Source of the DNA: Candidatus Accumulibacter phosphatis
GTDB lineage: Bacteria > Pseudomonadota > Gammaproteobacteria > Burkholderiales > Rhodocyclaceae
Length of the DNA stretch: 64,000 nt
NCBI RefSeq assembly: GCF_012939955.1
Contig: NZ_SPMY01000006.1
Span: 1-64,000, forward strand
Reading direction: 5' to 3'
Part shown: piece by piece, positions 24,277 through 33,071 of the stretch
How the letters are laid out: each line of letters starts with the position of its first letter
How positions within the stretch are numbered: the stretch's first letter is position 1
Notes under the pieces: model-generated
The model's database searches: none
What the model was told of the DNA's origin: nothing
Seen by the model: only the letters and a program-made list of their open reading frames with translations
Translations under genes and position numbers: made by a program

Positions 24277-27237
24277 ATGGCAATCCAGCGGCTCAATTAT
24301 TTCACTGGCCAGTTTCTGCGCGAGGATGATTTCAAGCTTGAGCAGGACTACCACCTGTCGATGCGCCGAAAGCACAACAAGAGCGCGCATACGCCGGGAA
24401 TCGTCTATGGTCTGGAAGTGGTTGCGGGCGCCAGCCAGGTGATCGTCAAAGCCGGCATGGCAATCGACAACGACGGACGTGAGATCGTCCTGGAGACGGA
24501 TGCCATGGTGGCCATCAATGCGACCCATGCCAATGCTTACGTCGTGATCGCTCTCGAGGAGAAGAAGACCGATAAAGCCGTTGATCCCGACCCGATCAAG
24601 CTGGAAACGCGCTGGACGGAGACTGCGCTGCCGGCGGTGGTCGTCGACCTGCCGGCCGGCGCAGTCGGCCTGGCACAGGTTGCGGCCGTCGCCGGGAACG
24701 GTGCGGTGACCCTGAAAAGCGACTATCGCCGCATCGACTCGGCGCCGGTCGTGGGAGGCGACCTGACCGTTGGGCGCGACCTTACCGTGAAGGGCAACCT
24801 GGAAGTCCACGGGCAGACGACGCTGATCGAGGCCGACCAGATGCGTGGCAACGTCGTTCTCGGGGATGACGACACGGACACCGTGACCGTCGCGGGGAGC
24901 ATACTCACCGGTCACAGCAGCGGCCAACTGCGGATCGATTCTCCGGTCACCATGACCGGCAACCTCGCCGTCCAGGGCAACGTCGTACTCGGCGACGCCG
25001 ATGCGGACACCGTGACCGTCGAAGGAAGCGTGGTCACCGGACATACGTCGGGGAAACTGAAGATCGGTTCGCCGGTCGACGTGGTCGGCGATATTGCGGT
25101 CAGCGGTAGCGTGGACGGCCGCGATGTGTCCGCCGACGGAAGCAAACTCGATGGCCACGTGGCGAGCACCAGCAATCCGCACCTCACCACCGCCGCGCAG
25201 GTCGATACCCAGGGCGGTGTCGATCGTCTCGTCACCCAGATCAACGCCGGGAGCGGCGTCATTGCTGCCGCGCGCCTCGATGGCGCCATTGCCCGCGAGA
25301 CGCGGTTCAACATCGCCACCGGTCACGGCCACGACGGCGCCGACAGCAAGAAGATATCGCCGTCCGACCTGGCAGGTGTCAGTGGCGACGTCACTGCGAC
25401 CAACCTGAATGTCTTGACTGCCGGTCCGACTTCCAACGCTGCCGCGCTCCACACCCACCCTTTCGCGCCGGCTGACCGCAGCGTCACCCTCGCCAAGCTG
25501 GACCCCATCACCCGCTCCCGGCTGCTGAGAGTGCCGCTACTGGCCCAGATTTTCAATCCGCCGATGGCCGTATCCTTGGCATACTTGCCCGGTGGGATGG
25601 CATTTGACGGAACCCATTTTTGGGTGGCCAATACTGTTAGTAATGAGAATGCGGTCCTCAAGATCGACCCGACGACCAATCTCGTAGTGACTATCGTGGC
25701 TGTCGATTCCACCCCCTTCGGGTTGGCGTTCGGCGGTGGCTATCTGTGGGTGGCCAACTGGGGCAGCAATTCCGTGAGCAAGATCGATGTCGCGACCAAC
25801 AGCGTGGTCGCAAGGATATCCGTGGGGTCGCAACCGAACGCCCTGGCGGTGAGTGGCGCCTTTCTCTGGGTTGCGAATTACTTTGGTGATAGCGTCAGCA
25901 AGATCGATATGGCGAAGGAGGCCGTGGTAGCTAAGGTTGCGGTCGAGTCGAACCCTGCTGGCCTCGCGGTGGTCGGCAGCTTCCTGTGGGCCGCCAACAG
26001 TGGTAGCGATAGCGTCAGCAAGATCGATATGGCGACCAACACCGTGGTGGCGATCGTATCCGTTGGCAGCCAGCCCAGAGGCCTGGCTGCCGCGACCGGA
26101 ACGTTTCTTTGGGTGGCGAATAACAACTCGGGTACGGTGAGCAAGGTCGATGTCGGCGCCAATATAGTGGTGGCTACCGTTCCAGTAGCGAGCAATTATC
26201 CATCTGCGCTTGCCGTAATTGGGAGCTTTCTATGGGTGGGCGGGAATCAGGTCCAGAAGGTCGATACCAACACCAACACAGTGGTCGCCACTGTTCCAGC
26301 GCCTGTCGGGTTCTGGGGTGCTGCGATGCCGAGTGTTTCGGGATTCCTGTGGGTTGCTGGGTCGAGTCAGGTGACCAAGATCGACCTTGCAGCCAATACC
26401 GTTGCGGCGACGCTGTTGGCGGGGGAATCCCGGGGAATGGCGTTTGACGGCCTATATATGTGGGTGGCAGTCTATGGCAGCGCCCGGGTTCTGCAGGTCG
26501 ACATCGACACCGGGCAAGTCGTGCGGACCGTGATGGTCGGTACAAGACCACACAGCGTCGTCTACAACGGGAAGCATGTTTTTGTCACCAACTTCGGCAG
26601 CAACAGCGTCAGCAAGATCGATCCCCTTACCGGCAGCGTGCTGGCCACCATCCCCGTTGGCGCGAATCCGGCCGGCATTGCATACGATCCATTTTATCAG
26701 ACGCTATGGGTGGCCAATAGCGGCGACGGCACGGTCAGCGTATTTTACGAACACGCCACATCGCTGGCGGGGACCTTTAGCGTCGGAAGCAATCCGCAAG
26801 GAGTCGCATGTGAAAGTAATTATGTCTGGATCACCAACACCGGCGACAACACAGTCAGCAAACTGGGCGCCTGGGCTGACGGCCCCCTTTATGGCACGAT
26901 CCCTGTTGGCGCGGCTCCACAGGCTATTGTCTTTGACTATTCCAACATGTGGGTGGCCAACACTGGCGCCAACAGCCTGAGCAAGATAGCCACTGATAGC
27001 ACCGCCACCACCAGCGTAGCCTTGCCCGCAGGCGCCCTGCCGGCAAGGATGTGTTTCAACGGTACCCATCTTCTGGTCCAGTGCACCAATGGTCAGGGAT
27101 ATCGAGTCGACATATACACCAATACCGTCCTGCCGATGCTCCTTCCCTCGACAGGAAGCCACACTGGCCTGTTGGTCTTTGACGGGGTATCTATCTGGCA
27201 AGCAGGCAACGGCACGCTTTTGAAGGCACCAGTCTAG
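24277..27237 (+). CDS. eCIS tail fibre with double beta-propeller tip
   Basis: A 986-aa protein. Residues 1-160 form an attachment domain (MAIQRLNYFTGQFLREDDFK, HTPGIVYGLEVVAGAS). Residues about 165-310 are a repetitive beta shaft; GNVVLGDDDTDTVTVAGS and GNVVLGDADADTVTVEGS are two copies of one unit. From about 428 to the end are 14 YncE/NHL-like repeats of 38-41 residues with the core LWVANxGSxSVSKIDxAT. Fourteen repeats fit two seven-bladed propellers. A fibre in this position would be the receptor-binding part of the particle. GGAGG precedes the ATG. Assignment as fibre is by position and architecture. Confidence 0.85.
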   Translation: MAIQRLNYFTGQFLREDDFKLEQDYHLSMRRKHNKSAHTPGIVYGLEVVAGASQVIVKAGMAIDNDGREIVLETDAMVAINATHANAYVVIALEEKKTDKAVDPDPIKLETRWTETALPAVVVDLPAGAVGLAQVAAVAGNGAVTLKSDYRRIDSAPVVGGDLTVGRDLTVKGNLEVHGQTTLIEADQMRGNVVLGDDDTDTVTVAGSILTGHSSGQLRIDSPVTMTGNLAVQGNVVLGDADADTVTVEGSVVTGHTSGKLKIGSPVDVVGDIAVSGSVDGRDVSADGSKLDGHVASTSNPHLTTAAQVDTQGGVDRLVTQINAGSGVIAAARLDGAIARETRFNIATGHGHDGADSKKISPSDLAGVSGDVTATNLNVLTAGPTSNAAALHTHPFAPADRSVTLAKLDPITRSRLLRVPLLAQIFNPPMAVSLAYLPGGMAFDGTHFWVANTVSNENAVLKIDPTTNLVVTIVAVDSTPFGLAFGGGYLWVANWGSNSVSKIDVATNSVVARISVGSQPNALAVSGAFLWVANYFGDSVSKIDMAKEAVVAKVAVESNPAGLAVVGSFLWAANSGSDSVSKIDMATNTVVAIVSVGSQPRGLAAATGTFLWVANNNSGTVSKVDVGANIVVATVPVASNYPSALAVIGSFLWVGGNQVQKVDTNTNTVVATVPAPVGFWGAAMPSVSGFLWVAGSSQVTKIDLAANTVAATLLAGESRGMAFDGLYMWVAVYGSARVLQVDIDTGQVVRTVMVGTRPHSVVYNGKHVFVTNFGSNSVSKIDPLTGSVLATIPVGANPAGIAYDPFYQTLWVANSGDGTVSVFYEHATSLAGTFSVGSNPQGVACESNYVWITNTGDNTVSKLGAWADGPLYGTIPVGAAPQAIVFDYSNMWVANTGANSLSKIATDSTATTSVALPAGALPARMCFNGTHLLVQCTNGQGYRVDIYTNTVLPMLLPSTGSHTGLLVFDGVSIWQAGNGTLLKAPV

Positions 27238-27326
27238 AATTGTGCATGCTGACTGCCGTCGCTGAATTGCTCTATCCGTAAGTTGCGGTGGTCAAGGCCG
27301 CCGCCAATTGTTAGGAGAATCAGTGT

Positions 27327-27605
27327 ATGAACTATTACCGGATCACCTATTCCATCGACGACAAGAACGAACGTGTCTACCCGCAACCAATGAAGGGCGT
27401 GGTTTTCGTCATGACCCAGGACCACGCCAGCGAGCATTTTATGGTGGGTGGCACGGAAGCCACCATTGCTGAAGATGGGAAATCCATCGTTGCCCTGACC
27501 GGCAATGCGGCCGAGGCCTTGATCCAGGATTTGCGGGAAAGCTTTCCCAAGCAACCGCCGAATCCTTACCCGGGCGCGCCGTTTCCCCCTGCTCCCCGCC
27601 AGTGA
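27327..27605 (+). CDS. Small protein of unknown function between fibre and cargo
   Basis: A 92-aa protein with AGGAG about 11 nt before ATG 27327. It is beta-rich at first (MNYYRITYSIDDKNERVYPQ, then VVFVMTQDHA), has an Ala-rich helix near 55-70 (LTGNAAEALIQDLRESF) and ends in a Pro-rich tail (PPNPYPGAPFPPAPRQ). I do not recognise the family. Its place between the fibre and a DUF4157 cargo suggests an adaptor, chaperone or immunity role; each is only a possibility. An 89-bp gap separates it from the fibre gene and 161 bp from the cargo gene. Confidence 0.7.
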   Translation: MNYYRITYSIDDKNERVYPQPMKGVVFVMTQDHASEHFMVGGTEATIAEDGKSIVALTGNAAEALIQDLRESFPKQPPNPYPGAPFPPAPRQ

Positions 27606-27766
27606 ACGGCAGACCGTGCGGCACGGGCCGGATCAGGACCCGCCAATGGACGTAGTGTAAGGCTCGCGGCACCACTGCCCGGTTGCGGGCGCCCGCGTCC
27701 CTTGATTTTTGGGGTTCGTTCAGGAATGCCTTGGGCTCCGGGGCCGATGGCAGGAGGTGAGAAAAC

Positions 27767-30700
27767 GTGAAAGCGACCAGACAGGCGATACCGTCATCCT
27801 CAAGTCGTATACCCCGCACTTCCTCGCCGGCTAAGCCCGGACCGACGTATGTCGTGAATCCCGTGCGCGGTGGTCATCACGCCATCCCGGCGGGGCTGCG
27901 TAATCAGGTCCTTCAACCCAAACTCACGGTCAGCCACCCGAACGATTTCTACGAACAGGAAGCCGATCGTATCGCCGATCAGGTCCTGCGCATGCCCGAG
28001 CCTGCCTTGACGCGGCCGGGTATCGATCGGACACCGATCCGTCCGTTGTCGATCCAGCGTCTATGCCAGGAATGCGAACAAGACGAGGAACTGCAGCGGC
28101 AGCCCCAGAGTCCAGCAAGCGATAGCGAAAATTCCGGCCTCGATACCGTCGTCACCACCTTGCGTCAGCCCGGCAGCCCCCTCGATCCGCCTGCCCGCGC
28201 TTTCTTCGAACCGCGCTTCGGCGCCGACTTCAGTGCCGTGCGTATTCACACCAACACCCAGGCCAGCGAATCGGCCCGCGCCGTCAACGCTCTCGCCTAT
28301 ACCGTCGGCCACGACATGGTTTTCAACAGCGGCCAATACGCCCCGCACAGCGACGCTGGCAGACGCTTGCTGGCGCATGAGCTGACGCATGTGCTGCAGC
28401 AGGGAGGGGGAATCGCCCGCCAGCCCGCGGATGCCGGCACCGGCGCGGACGCCGGTGAGCCGATGGTCGAGACGAAGAGCGGCCGCCTCTCGGAGGCCGA
28501 TGTGCAGACGCTGGCCGCGGTGATCTTCGCCGAGTCGTCGCGGACCGACCCGCGCGAGGACGCCGCGGTCGGCTACGTGCTGGTGGGCAAGATGAAGGGT
28601 GGCGCGTCGATCCAGAAGATCGTGCATCGGCCGCGGCTGTACGGCAGCGTGACCGGCTACAAGGGCAAGGGTTCGCGCGAGTACCGGGCCTTCATTGGCG
28701 ACTTCGAGCCCGGGGACCCGACCGGGCTGCCCGAGAAGCAGCCCAAGACGATGCAGGCCTATGCCGTCCAGCTGACCCCAGCCGTCACCCGCTACCGGGC
28801 CCTGGCGCTGAGGATCCTGAACCGGGACGAGCCGAATCCGGTCGTGGGTGCGGTAGGCCAGGGCGGCATGATCGACCTGTTTTCGGACTATCCGGCGCGG
28901 GACGAGAACGGCAACTACATGGGTCATGCCGCGGATAACTACTGGGAGGACGTGAAGGCCAAGCACCGGTACTTGCAGATCGGCCGCTCGGTGTTTGTTT
29001 GGGAGAAGGCCGAGGACGTGCCGGGGCAGGGTGCGGCGAACCGGGCCAAGGCCCCGGACACGCCAAAGACCGCGAAGAACCCGGCGCTCCCGGAGGCGCC
29101 GCCGCTGCAGGTGGCACCGAAGCGTGAGACCCTGTTCAGGCAGGTTGCCGCCGCCGGCACCGCGGCCAGCCCGCCGGCCGCCAAGGCAGATGACGCTGAC
29201 GCCCGGCGCAAGGAAGTGCTGCGCTGGGCCGAGAGGCTGTCGGGCCTGCCCTATGCCTACTCGGGCGATGACACGGTAGCGCAGATCGCCCAGAAGCAGC
29301 GCCAGCTGGCCGACGAGATCGCCGGCCTGAAGGCCAAGCTGCACGCGGGCAGGTCTGCCAAGCAAGCCAAGCCCACCAGCGGTGACGCTGGGGCGTCGGG
29401 CGGAGACGCCGCCGAGAAAGCCCTGAAAGCGCTCGAGCAGGCCGAGAAGACCTCGGCCGAGCTGGCGGGGCAGTTGGCCGCAGCCAAGGAAAGCTGCTGG
29501 CAGAAGACGCTGCGCGCCCTCATCGTGGACAAGACCGGTCCGGCGTCGAACGAGCTGCTCACCGCCCTGCGCGACTATGGCGTCGTCTGCAACACATACA
29601 CCGAAGCCGTGATGCGCCTGTCGGGCTACCATGACTTCCCTCTCACCGGCCAGATCTACCCGCCACAGTCCGAGCGCTACGAGGAGATCGACAAGGAGCG
29701 TATGCTGAAACGTCGCGGCTTGCCCGGTTGGGGCCTCCAGTGGGCCGAGCGCATGGTCGACTGGGCGCTCGCCAACGGTACGGTGGTCTACGATAGCGCG
29801 AGCCCGCCGGCCGCGATGGCCGCACCCGCGGCGGGCGATATCGTCCTGTTCCTCCGCCCGGGCGGCAACGCCTACCACGCCAACATTGTGGTGGCAGAGG
29901 CCGGCGACTCGTTCAATTTTATCGGTGCCAGCCGTCCCGGCCGCCTCTCGGGCCGCGCGCTCAGCACGCCTTTCAAGAGCTATGCCGAGAGGTTGCCGAG
30001 CCGTGGCGGGCCGCAATCGATCCCGCAGATCATGGGACAGGACCGGTACGCGTGGATCTTGCGGCCCGGCCGGGCGCGGCCGGCCCTGGCCGACGAAGCC
30101 GCGCCGGACCCCCCGTTCAATCCGAATGAAGCGGTGCTGCACCGCCATGCCACAGAGGGTGCGGGCGGTGGTGCCGTCAGCGCCGGGGTCGAACGGTCGA
30201 TCCGCGGCCTGTCTGGTCACGGCGACGCACTGCCCGCTGGCCTGCGCGACTTCGCGGAGGCTGGTCTCGGGCAGGCGCTTCCCGACGTGCGTATCCACAC
30301 CGGCCCGCGGGCCAATGCGCTCGCCCGGGAGGTGAAGGCCGATGCATTCACGGTGGGGCGCGACGTGTTCTTCGGCGAGGGGCACTTTGCGCCGCAGACT
30401 TGGCGCGGCCGGCGGCTGATCGCCCACGAACTGGCGCACGTGGTGCAGCAGGCTGCCGCGCCGGCCACGACCCTGTATCGCTTCACGGCCGAACTTGGGG
30501 ATGGCAATGCGATCCTCATCAGGCCCGAGCCGAAGGACACCGATGCGGACCTCGACCGCGTGCTGGGTCCCGGCATCCAGCCGCGCAGGATCGCGGGTCG
30601 CAGCCGCATCGACGTCACGGCCTGCTTCCCGCCGGGTGTCGTCAAGGCGATGTCCATGGGCCCGTTGAACTGCAACGACTTCGTCCGCCGGGCGCGCGGC

Positions 30701-31213
30701 GAGGTCGCGCCGGGCACCCGGCCGCAAGTCGGCGACCTGCTGCCGCGCGTGCTGTGGGAAGAGCTGCTGAAGAAGGGTTACCGGATCCGCAGCATCGGGG
30801 CCGTGCAGCTCAGCGGCCGCGTCGAGACCGTGACAGAGACCAGCTGGAAGCCGTTCGAACCGCGCATGGGCGACCTGGTGTTCATGAACGGATCGATCCA
30901 CCTCAAGGGCAACGCGAAGTCACCCGATCGTGCCGGCGACAACTTCACGGTCGACTGGGATCACGTCGCGTTCTTCATCCTGCGCAGTCGCTACGGAGTG
31001 GAGTTTCACCTCGCCAAGGACGGCGACGAGAACCCGGTAGGCATCTACCACACCGGCATGATGCCCGAGGACCCGGAGGCACCGGAGGCCCAGGGCGCCT
31101 ACGTGAAGGGCGCCACCACCCTCACGGCCTACCTAGCCGCGTTCGATCCCGATCCAGCGCCGCCTGCTGGGACGAAGCCGCCGCACAAGGAAATGAAGCC
31201 CAGGAGGCCATAA
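27767..31213 (+). CDS. Multi-domain DUF4157 cargo/effector with cell-wall-hydrolase-like modules
   Basis: A 1148-aa protein; GTG start with AGGAGG 8 nt upstream. Domains in order: a leader (1-110) with CQEC (100-103) and an Asp/Glu run; DUF4157 number 1 (about 135-213) with HELTH (204-208); a SleB-like segment (about 240-412, VIFAESS at 252-258); a Cys/His-type NlpC/CHAP-like domain with VCNTYTEA (C608) and YHANIVV (H704); DUF4157 number 2 (about 806-896) with HELAH (887-891); and a second Cys/His domain with LNCNDFV (C969) and DWDHVAF (H1066). DUF4157 is a known eCIS cargo-associated metalloprotease-like domain. Hydrolase-like calls are by motif only. This is the best effector candidate of the locus. 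Confidence 0.87.
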   Translation: MKATRQAIPSSSSRIPRTSSPAKPGPTYVVNPVRGGHHAIPAGLRNQVLQPKLTVSHPNDFYEQEADRIADQVLRMPEPALTRPGIDRTPIRPLSIQRLCQECEQDEELQRQPQSPASDSENSGLDTVVTTLRQPGSPLDPPARAFFEPRFGADFSAVRIHTNTQASESARAVNALAYTVGHDMVFNSGQYAPHSDAGRRLLAHELTHVLQQGGGIARQPADAGTGADAGEPMVETKSGRLSEADVQTLAAVIFAESSRTDPREDAAVGYVLVGKMKGGASIQKIVHRPRLYGSVTGYKGKGSREYRAFIGDFEPGDPTGLPEKQPKTMQAYAVQLTPAVTRYRALALRILNRDEPNPVVGAVGQGGMIDLFSDYPARDENGNYMGHAADNYWEDVKAKHRYLQIGRSVFVWEKAEDVPGQGAANRAKAPDTPKTAKNPALPEAPPLQVAPKRETLFRQVAAAGTAASPPAAKADDADARRKEVLRWAERLSGLPYAYSGDDTVAQIAQKQRQLADEIAGLKAKLHAGRSAKQAKPTSGDAGASGGDAAEKALKALEQAEKTSAELAGQLAAAKESCWQKTLRALIVDKTGPASNELLTALRDYGVVCNTYTEAVMRLSGYHDFPLTGQIYPPQSERYEEIDKERMLKRRGLPGWGLQWAERMVDWALANGTVVYDSASPPAAMAAPAAGDIVLFLRPGGNAYHANIVVAEAGDSFNFIGASRPGRLSGRALSTPFKSYAERLPSRGGPQSIPQIMGQDRYAWILRPGRARPALADEAAPDPPFNPNEAVLHRHATEGAGGGAVSAGVERSIRGLSGHGDALPAGLRDFAEAGLGQALPDVRIHTGPRANALAREVKADAFTVGRDVFFGEGHFAPQTWRGRRLIAHELAHVVQQAAAPATTLYRFTAELGDGNAILIRPEPKDTDADLDRVLGPGIQPRRIAGRSRIDVTACFPPGVVKAMSMGPLNCNDFVRRARGEVAPGTRPQVGDLLPRVLWEELLKKGYRIRSIGAVQLSGRVETVTETSWKPFEPRMGDLVFMNGSIHLKGNAKSPDRAGDNFTVDWDHVAFFILRSRYGVEFHLAKDGDENPVGIYHTGMMPEDPEAPEAQGAYVKGATTLTAYLAAFDPDPAPPAGTKPPHKEMKPRRP

Positions 31214-31306
31214 CTGCCTGGGCAGAATCGATGCATGCCCACGCGGCGGGTCGCGCGAAGGCGCGGCCCCCCCAACGGATCTTCCTCGGCGCTGTAAGCG
31301 CAATTC

Positions 31307-31342
31307 TGCCGCATGCATATGATTTTTATCAAAAATGCGGCA
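31307..31342. repeat. Inverted repeat downstream of the cargo gene
   Basis: TGCCGCAT (31307-31314) pairs perfectly with ATGCGGCA (31335-31342). The 20-base loop holds ATTTTT and AAAAAT, so two alternative stems exist. It lies 94 bp past the cargo stop codon and about 20 bp before a transposase remnant. It might be a terminator or an IS end; I cannot choose between them. Confidence 0.4.
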
Positions 31343-31364
31343 ACCCGCAGACAGTGCGCTCGGC

Positions 31365-31560
31365 CTACGCGGCGCGCTGCTCAACTTTTGGCTTGGTGGG
31401 GAAGGTCAGACCGAGAGCAGTGAGGATCTTCGCTTGCTGTTCGTCCGGGCGCGGGAGAGAAACGTGGCGCTGGCTGTCGCGGTGGGTGCTGTAGAGATAG
31501 GTCAGGCGTCCGAGCGCCGTTAAGGCGTCGGCGGGAGTGATGGTCGCCGCGAGTCGTGCC
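31365..31560 (-). pseudogene. C-terminal scrap of an IS1634-type transposase
   Basis: Minus-strand reading gives TPADALTALGRLTYLYSTH, then LPRPDEQQAKILTALGLTFP and a stop. This is the typical end of IS1634/IS4-like transposases (a helical tail with PxxxQQxxLxALG). No upstream part of the gene is present; the sequence runs into a recombinase remnant on the opposite strand near 31564. Confidence 0.55.
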
Positions 31561-31563
31561 CTG

Positions 31564-31770
31564 TCTCCCTGGCACACGACCAAGAAGAGCAACGGGCGCC
31601 GCTACCGGTACTACATCCCGATGCGTGACACCAAGGAGCAGGCGGGCGCGTCCGTTCTGCCACGCTTGCCGGCGGCAGAGCTGGAGTCGGCGGTGCTCGA
31701 ACAACTGCGCGGTATCCTGCGCGCACCGGCCCTGCTCGGCGACCTGCTGTCGCAGGCCTTGACGCTCTCA
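31564..31770 (+). pseudogene. C-terminal scrap of a large serine recombinase
   Basis: The frame reads HTTKKSNGRRYRYYIP, then LPAAELESAVLEQLRGILRA and ALLGDLLSQAL. The RYRYY strand and the AxELExxVLxQLR helix are typical of the zinc-ribbon/coiled-coil region of large serine recombinases. The catalytic and DNA-binding parts are missing, and the frame is cut by the 210-bp inverted-repeat element at 31773. It may be the remains of the integrase that brought in part of this region. Confidence 0.6.
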
Positions 31771-31772
31771 GG

Positions 31773-31982
31773 AATTGACCCACTTTTGCTCATAAAAACG
31801 GACCCGCCTGGTCGTCATGGCTATGCGCGCGAAAATGCCGCGCACACAGCCATTCCCGAGCGTACTCGCCTCGGAGCGGCGTCAACGGTACGCTGCGCCG
31901 GGCTGCAAAAACCGCAGCCCGCCCTTGACCCCGCTCCGAGGCGAAAACCTGGGTGTTGGCGCGCGCCAACGGTGGGTCAATT
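31773..31982. mobile_element. 210-bp MITE-like element with 11-bp inverted ends
   Basis: The ends are AATTGACCCAC (31773-31783) and GTGGGTCAATT (31972-31982), perfectly inverted. Inside is a 13-bp inverted repeat, CGCCTCGGAGCGG (31867-31879) with CCGCTCCGAGGCG (31931-31943), around a smaller stem with GGCTGC. No transposase is encoded. It interrupts the serine-recombinase remnant. Obvious target-site duplication was not found, so this is a candidate only. Confidence 0.5.
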
Positions 31983-31989
31983 TTCGTGA

Positions 31990-32372
31990 GCGTCGAGGCG
32001 CAGGCGAGTAAACTGGATCCGAGACCCATACCTGTCTAATGACGTCCACAAGTGCCATGTCGGCTTACTGATCACAAAGCTGACGGCCGCAGAACACTGT
32101 TGTCACGCGGCAAGTGGACCGAAGGACCTATTCGCGTCTCAGCGAACCCGATTATCAAGGTGCCGGTTGCGATGTCTGCTTTCTGCAAACCCAGAGCTTC
32201 TGCAACCGATCGCGAGCGACTGACGGTTGAGACCAGCGGACACGTTGGCCAGCATCGTCCCGCGCATGGTCACCGGCCCCGCTACCGGATCGGTCGCCTG
32301 CGTTTGACAACGAACTTGCTCGACCACGGCGCTGGTGGGTGTGGCAGTTTTTACGTGACACTTATTGCCCGC
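31990..32372. other. Gene-free stretch between debris and periplasmic protein gene
   Basis: I see no coding frame with family features on either strand. The longer ORFs here (for example 32052-32678 plus) are low-complexity reading frames running opposite the 32373-32723 gene. There is no clear RNA gene or repeat. Confidence 0.5.
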
Positions 32373-32723
32373 TTAGAAACCACGACCACCACCAGGCCCC
32401 ATGCCGCCGCCGGGACCCATGCCGCCACCTCTGGCCGGCGGTTCGGCGGGCAGTGTCACACCACGCGCCTTGGCGCGCTCCTGCATCTGCTCATGATGTT
32501 CCTTGCGGAGCTGTTCTCGTTCCTCTGTAGTCGTCGTGGCCCGCATTTTCGCGCGATGTGCCATCTGCTCGTCTTGCGTCATAAGTTGGCTGCCATAGAC
32601 TTGCTCCTGCGTCTGAACTTGAGGCTTTTCCTTGATCGCTTGCGGATCGCCTGCCAATGCCCACCCGGCAGACAATGACAAAGTGCTTACCAAGGCCGAT
32701 AGAACCCACGTTTTCCGTTTCAT
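32373..32723 (-). CDS. Small secreted protein with Gly/Met-rich tail
   Basis: A 116-aa protein with a clear Sec signal peptide (MKRKTWVLSALVSTLSLSAG then WALAGD). The mature part is charged and helical: VYGSQLMTQDEQMAHRAKMR, then EEREQLRKEHHEQM and VTLPAEPPARGGG, ending in GMGPGGG repeats. I recognise the YGSQLMT...RxEHHERM type from other proteobacteria, but its role is unknown; a periplasmic metal- or stress-related role is speculation. It is divergent from the redox cluster that follows. Confidence 0.82.
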   Translation of the reverse strand: MKRKTWVLSALVSTLSLSAGWALAGDPQAIKEKPQVQTQEQVYGSQLMTQDEQMAHRAKMRATTTTEEREQLRKEHHEQMQERAKARGVTLPAEPPARGGGMGPGGGMGPGGGRGF

Positions 32724-33071
32724 GATTTACTCCTGTGCTGAGCTGTCTGGAGCGGATGAGCATAGCCACTGCAACCCTGTTCAGTGGATAGGCCTGATCC
32801 TGCAAAGCGACAGGTGCGCAGATGGTGCACCTCCTGCGGCTGACGCCAAACACTCCTCTCGATGGGCATCGCGTCGCCGACCACACAAACCAGAAAGCAT
32901 GCACCGCTTACTCTGGTGAGGCGTCCGTTCAGGCCCTGTTCACCTGCGGTTGCTAAAATCACTGTAACCGACAGGGGGAGGGAATCAATGTGTTTCTGAA
33001 GAATGGGCGCTTGGGCGGCGTGACCGCTCTCCGCGCGATCGTTTCCGTTTGTTCTCAGCGAACGTAGCAAG
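32724..33071. other. Divergent intergenic region, 348 bp
   Basis: This stretch separates the small secreted protein (minus) and the reductase (plus) and must contain their promoters. I could not pick a convincing -35/-10 pair. No gene, repeat or strong hairpin stands out. Confidence 0.5.

Noticed and set aside
23959-25458. A 499-aa minus-strand reading frame
   Set aside because: It is antisense to the gpI-like and fibre genes, which have clear family features.
28061-30901. A 946-aa minus-strand reading frame
   Set aside because: It lies opposite the cargo gene, has no start signal and no family features; it is a by-product of high GC.
7616-31213. A prophage
   Set aside because: Tail genes are complete, but there is no portal, capsid, protease, terminase, holin or lysin gene. 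DUF4255, the AAA+ ATPase and DUF4157 are eCIS marks.
7616-31213. A type VI secretion system
   Set aside because: No TssJ/TssL/TssM membrane complex and no ClpV-type ATPase is present; the ATPase is of the eCIS kind and the sheath is one protein, not TssB/TssC.
32052-32678. A 208-aa plus-strand reading frame
   Set aside because: Its later half is antisense to the small secreted protein, and its earlier part is of low complexity without known motifs.
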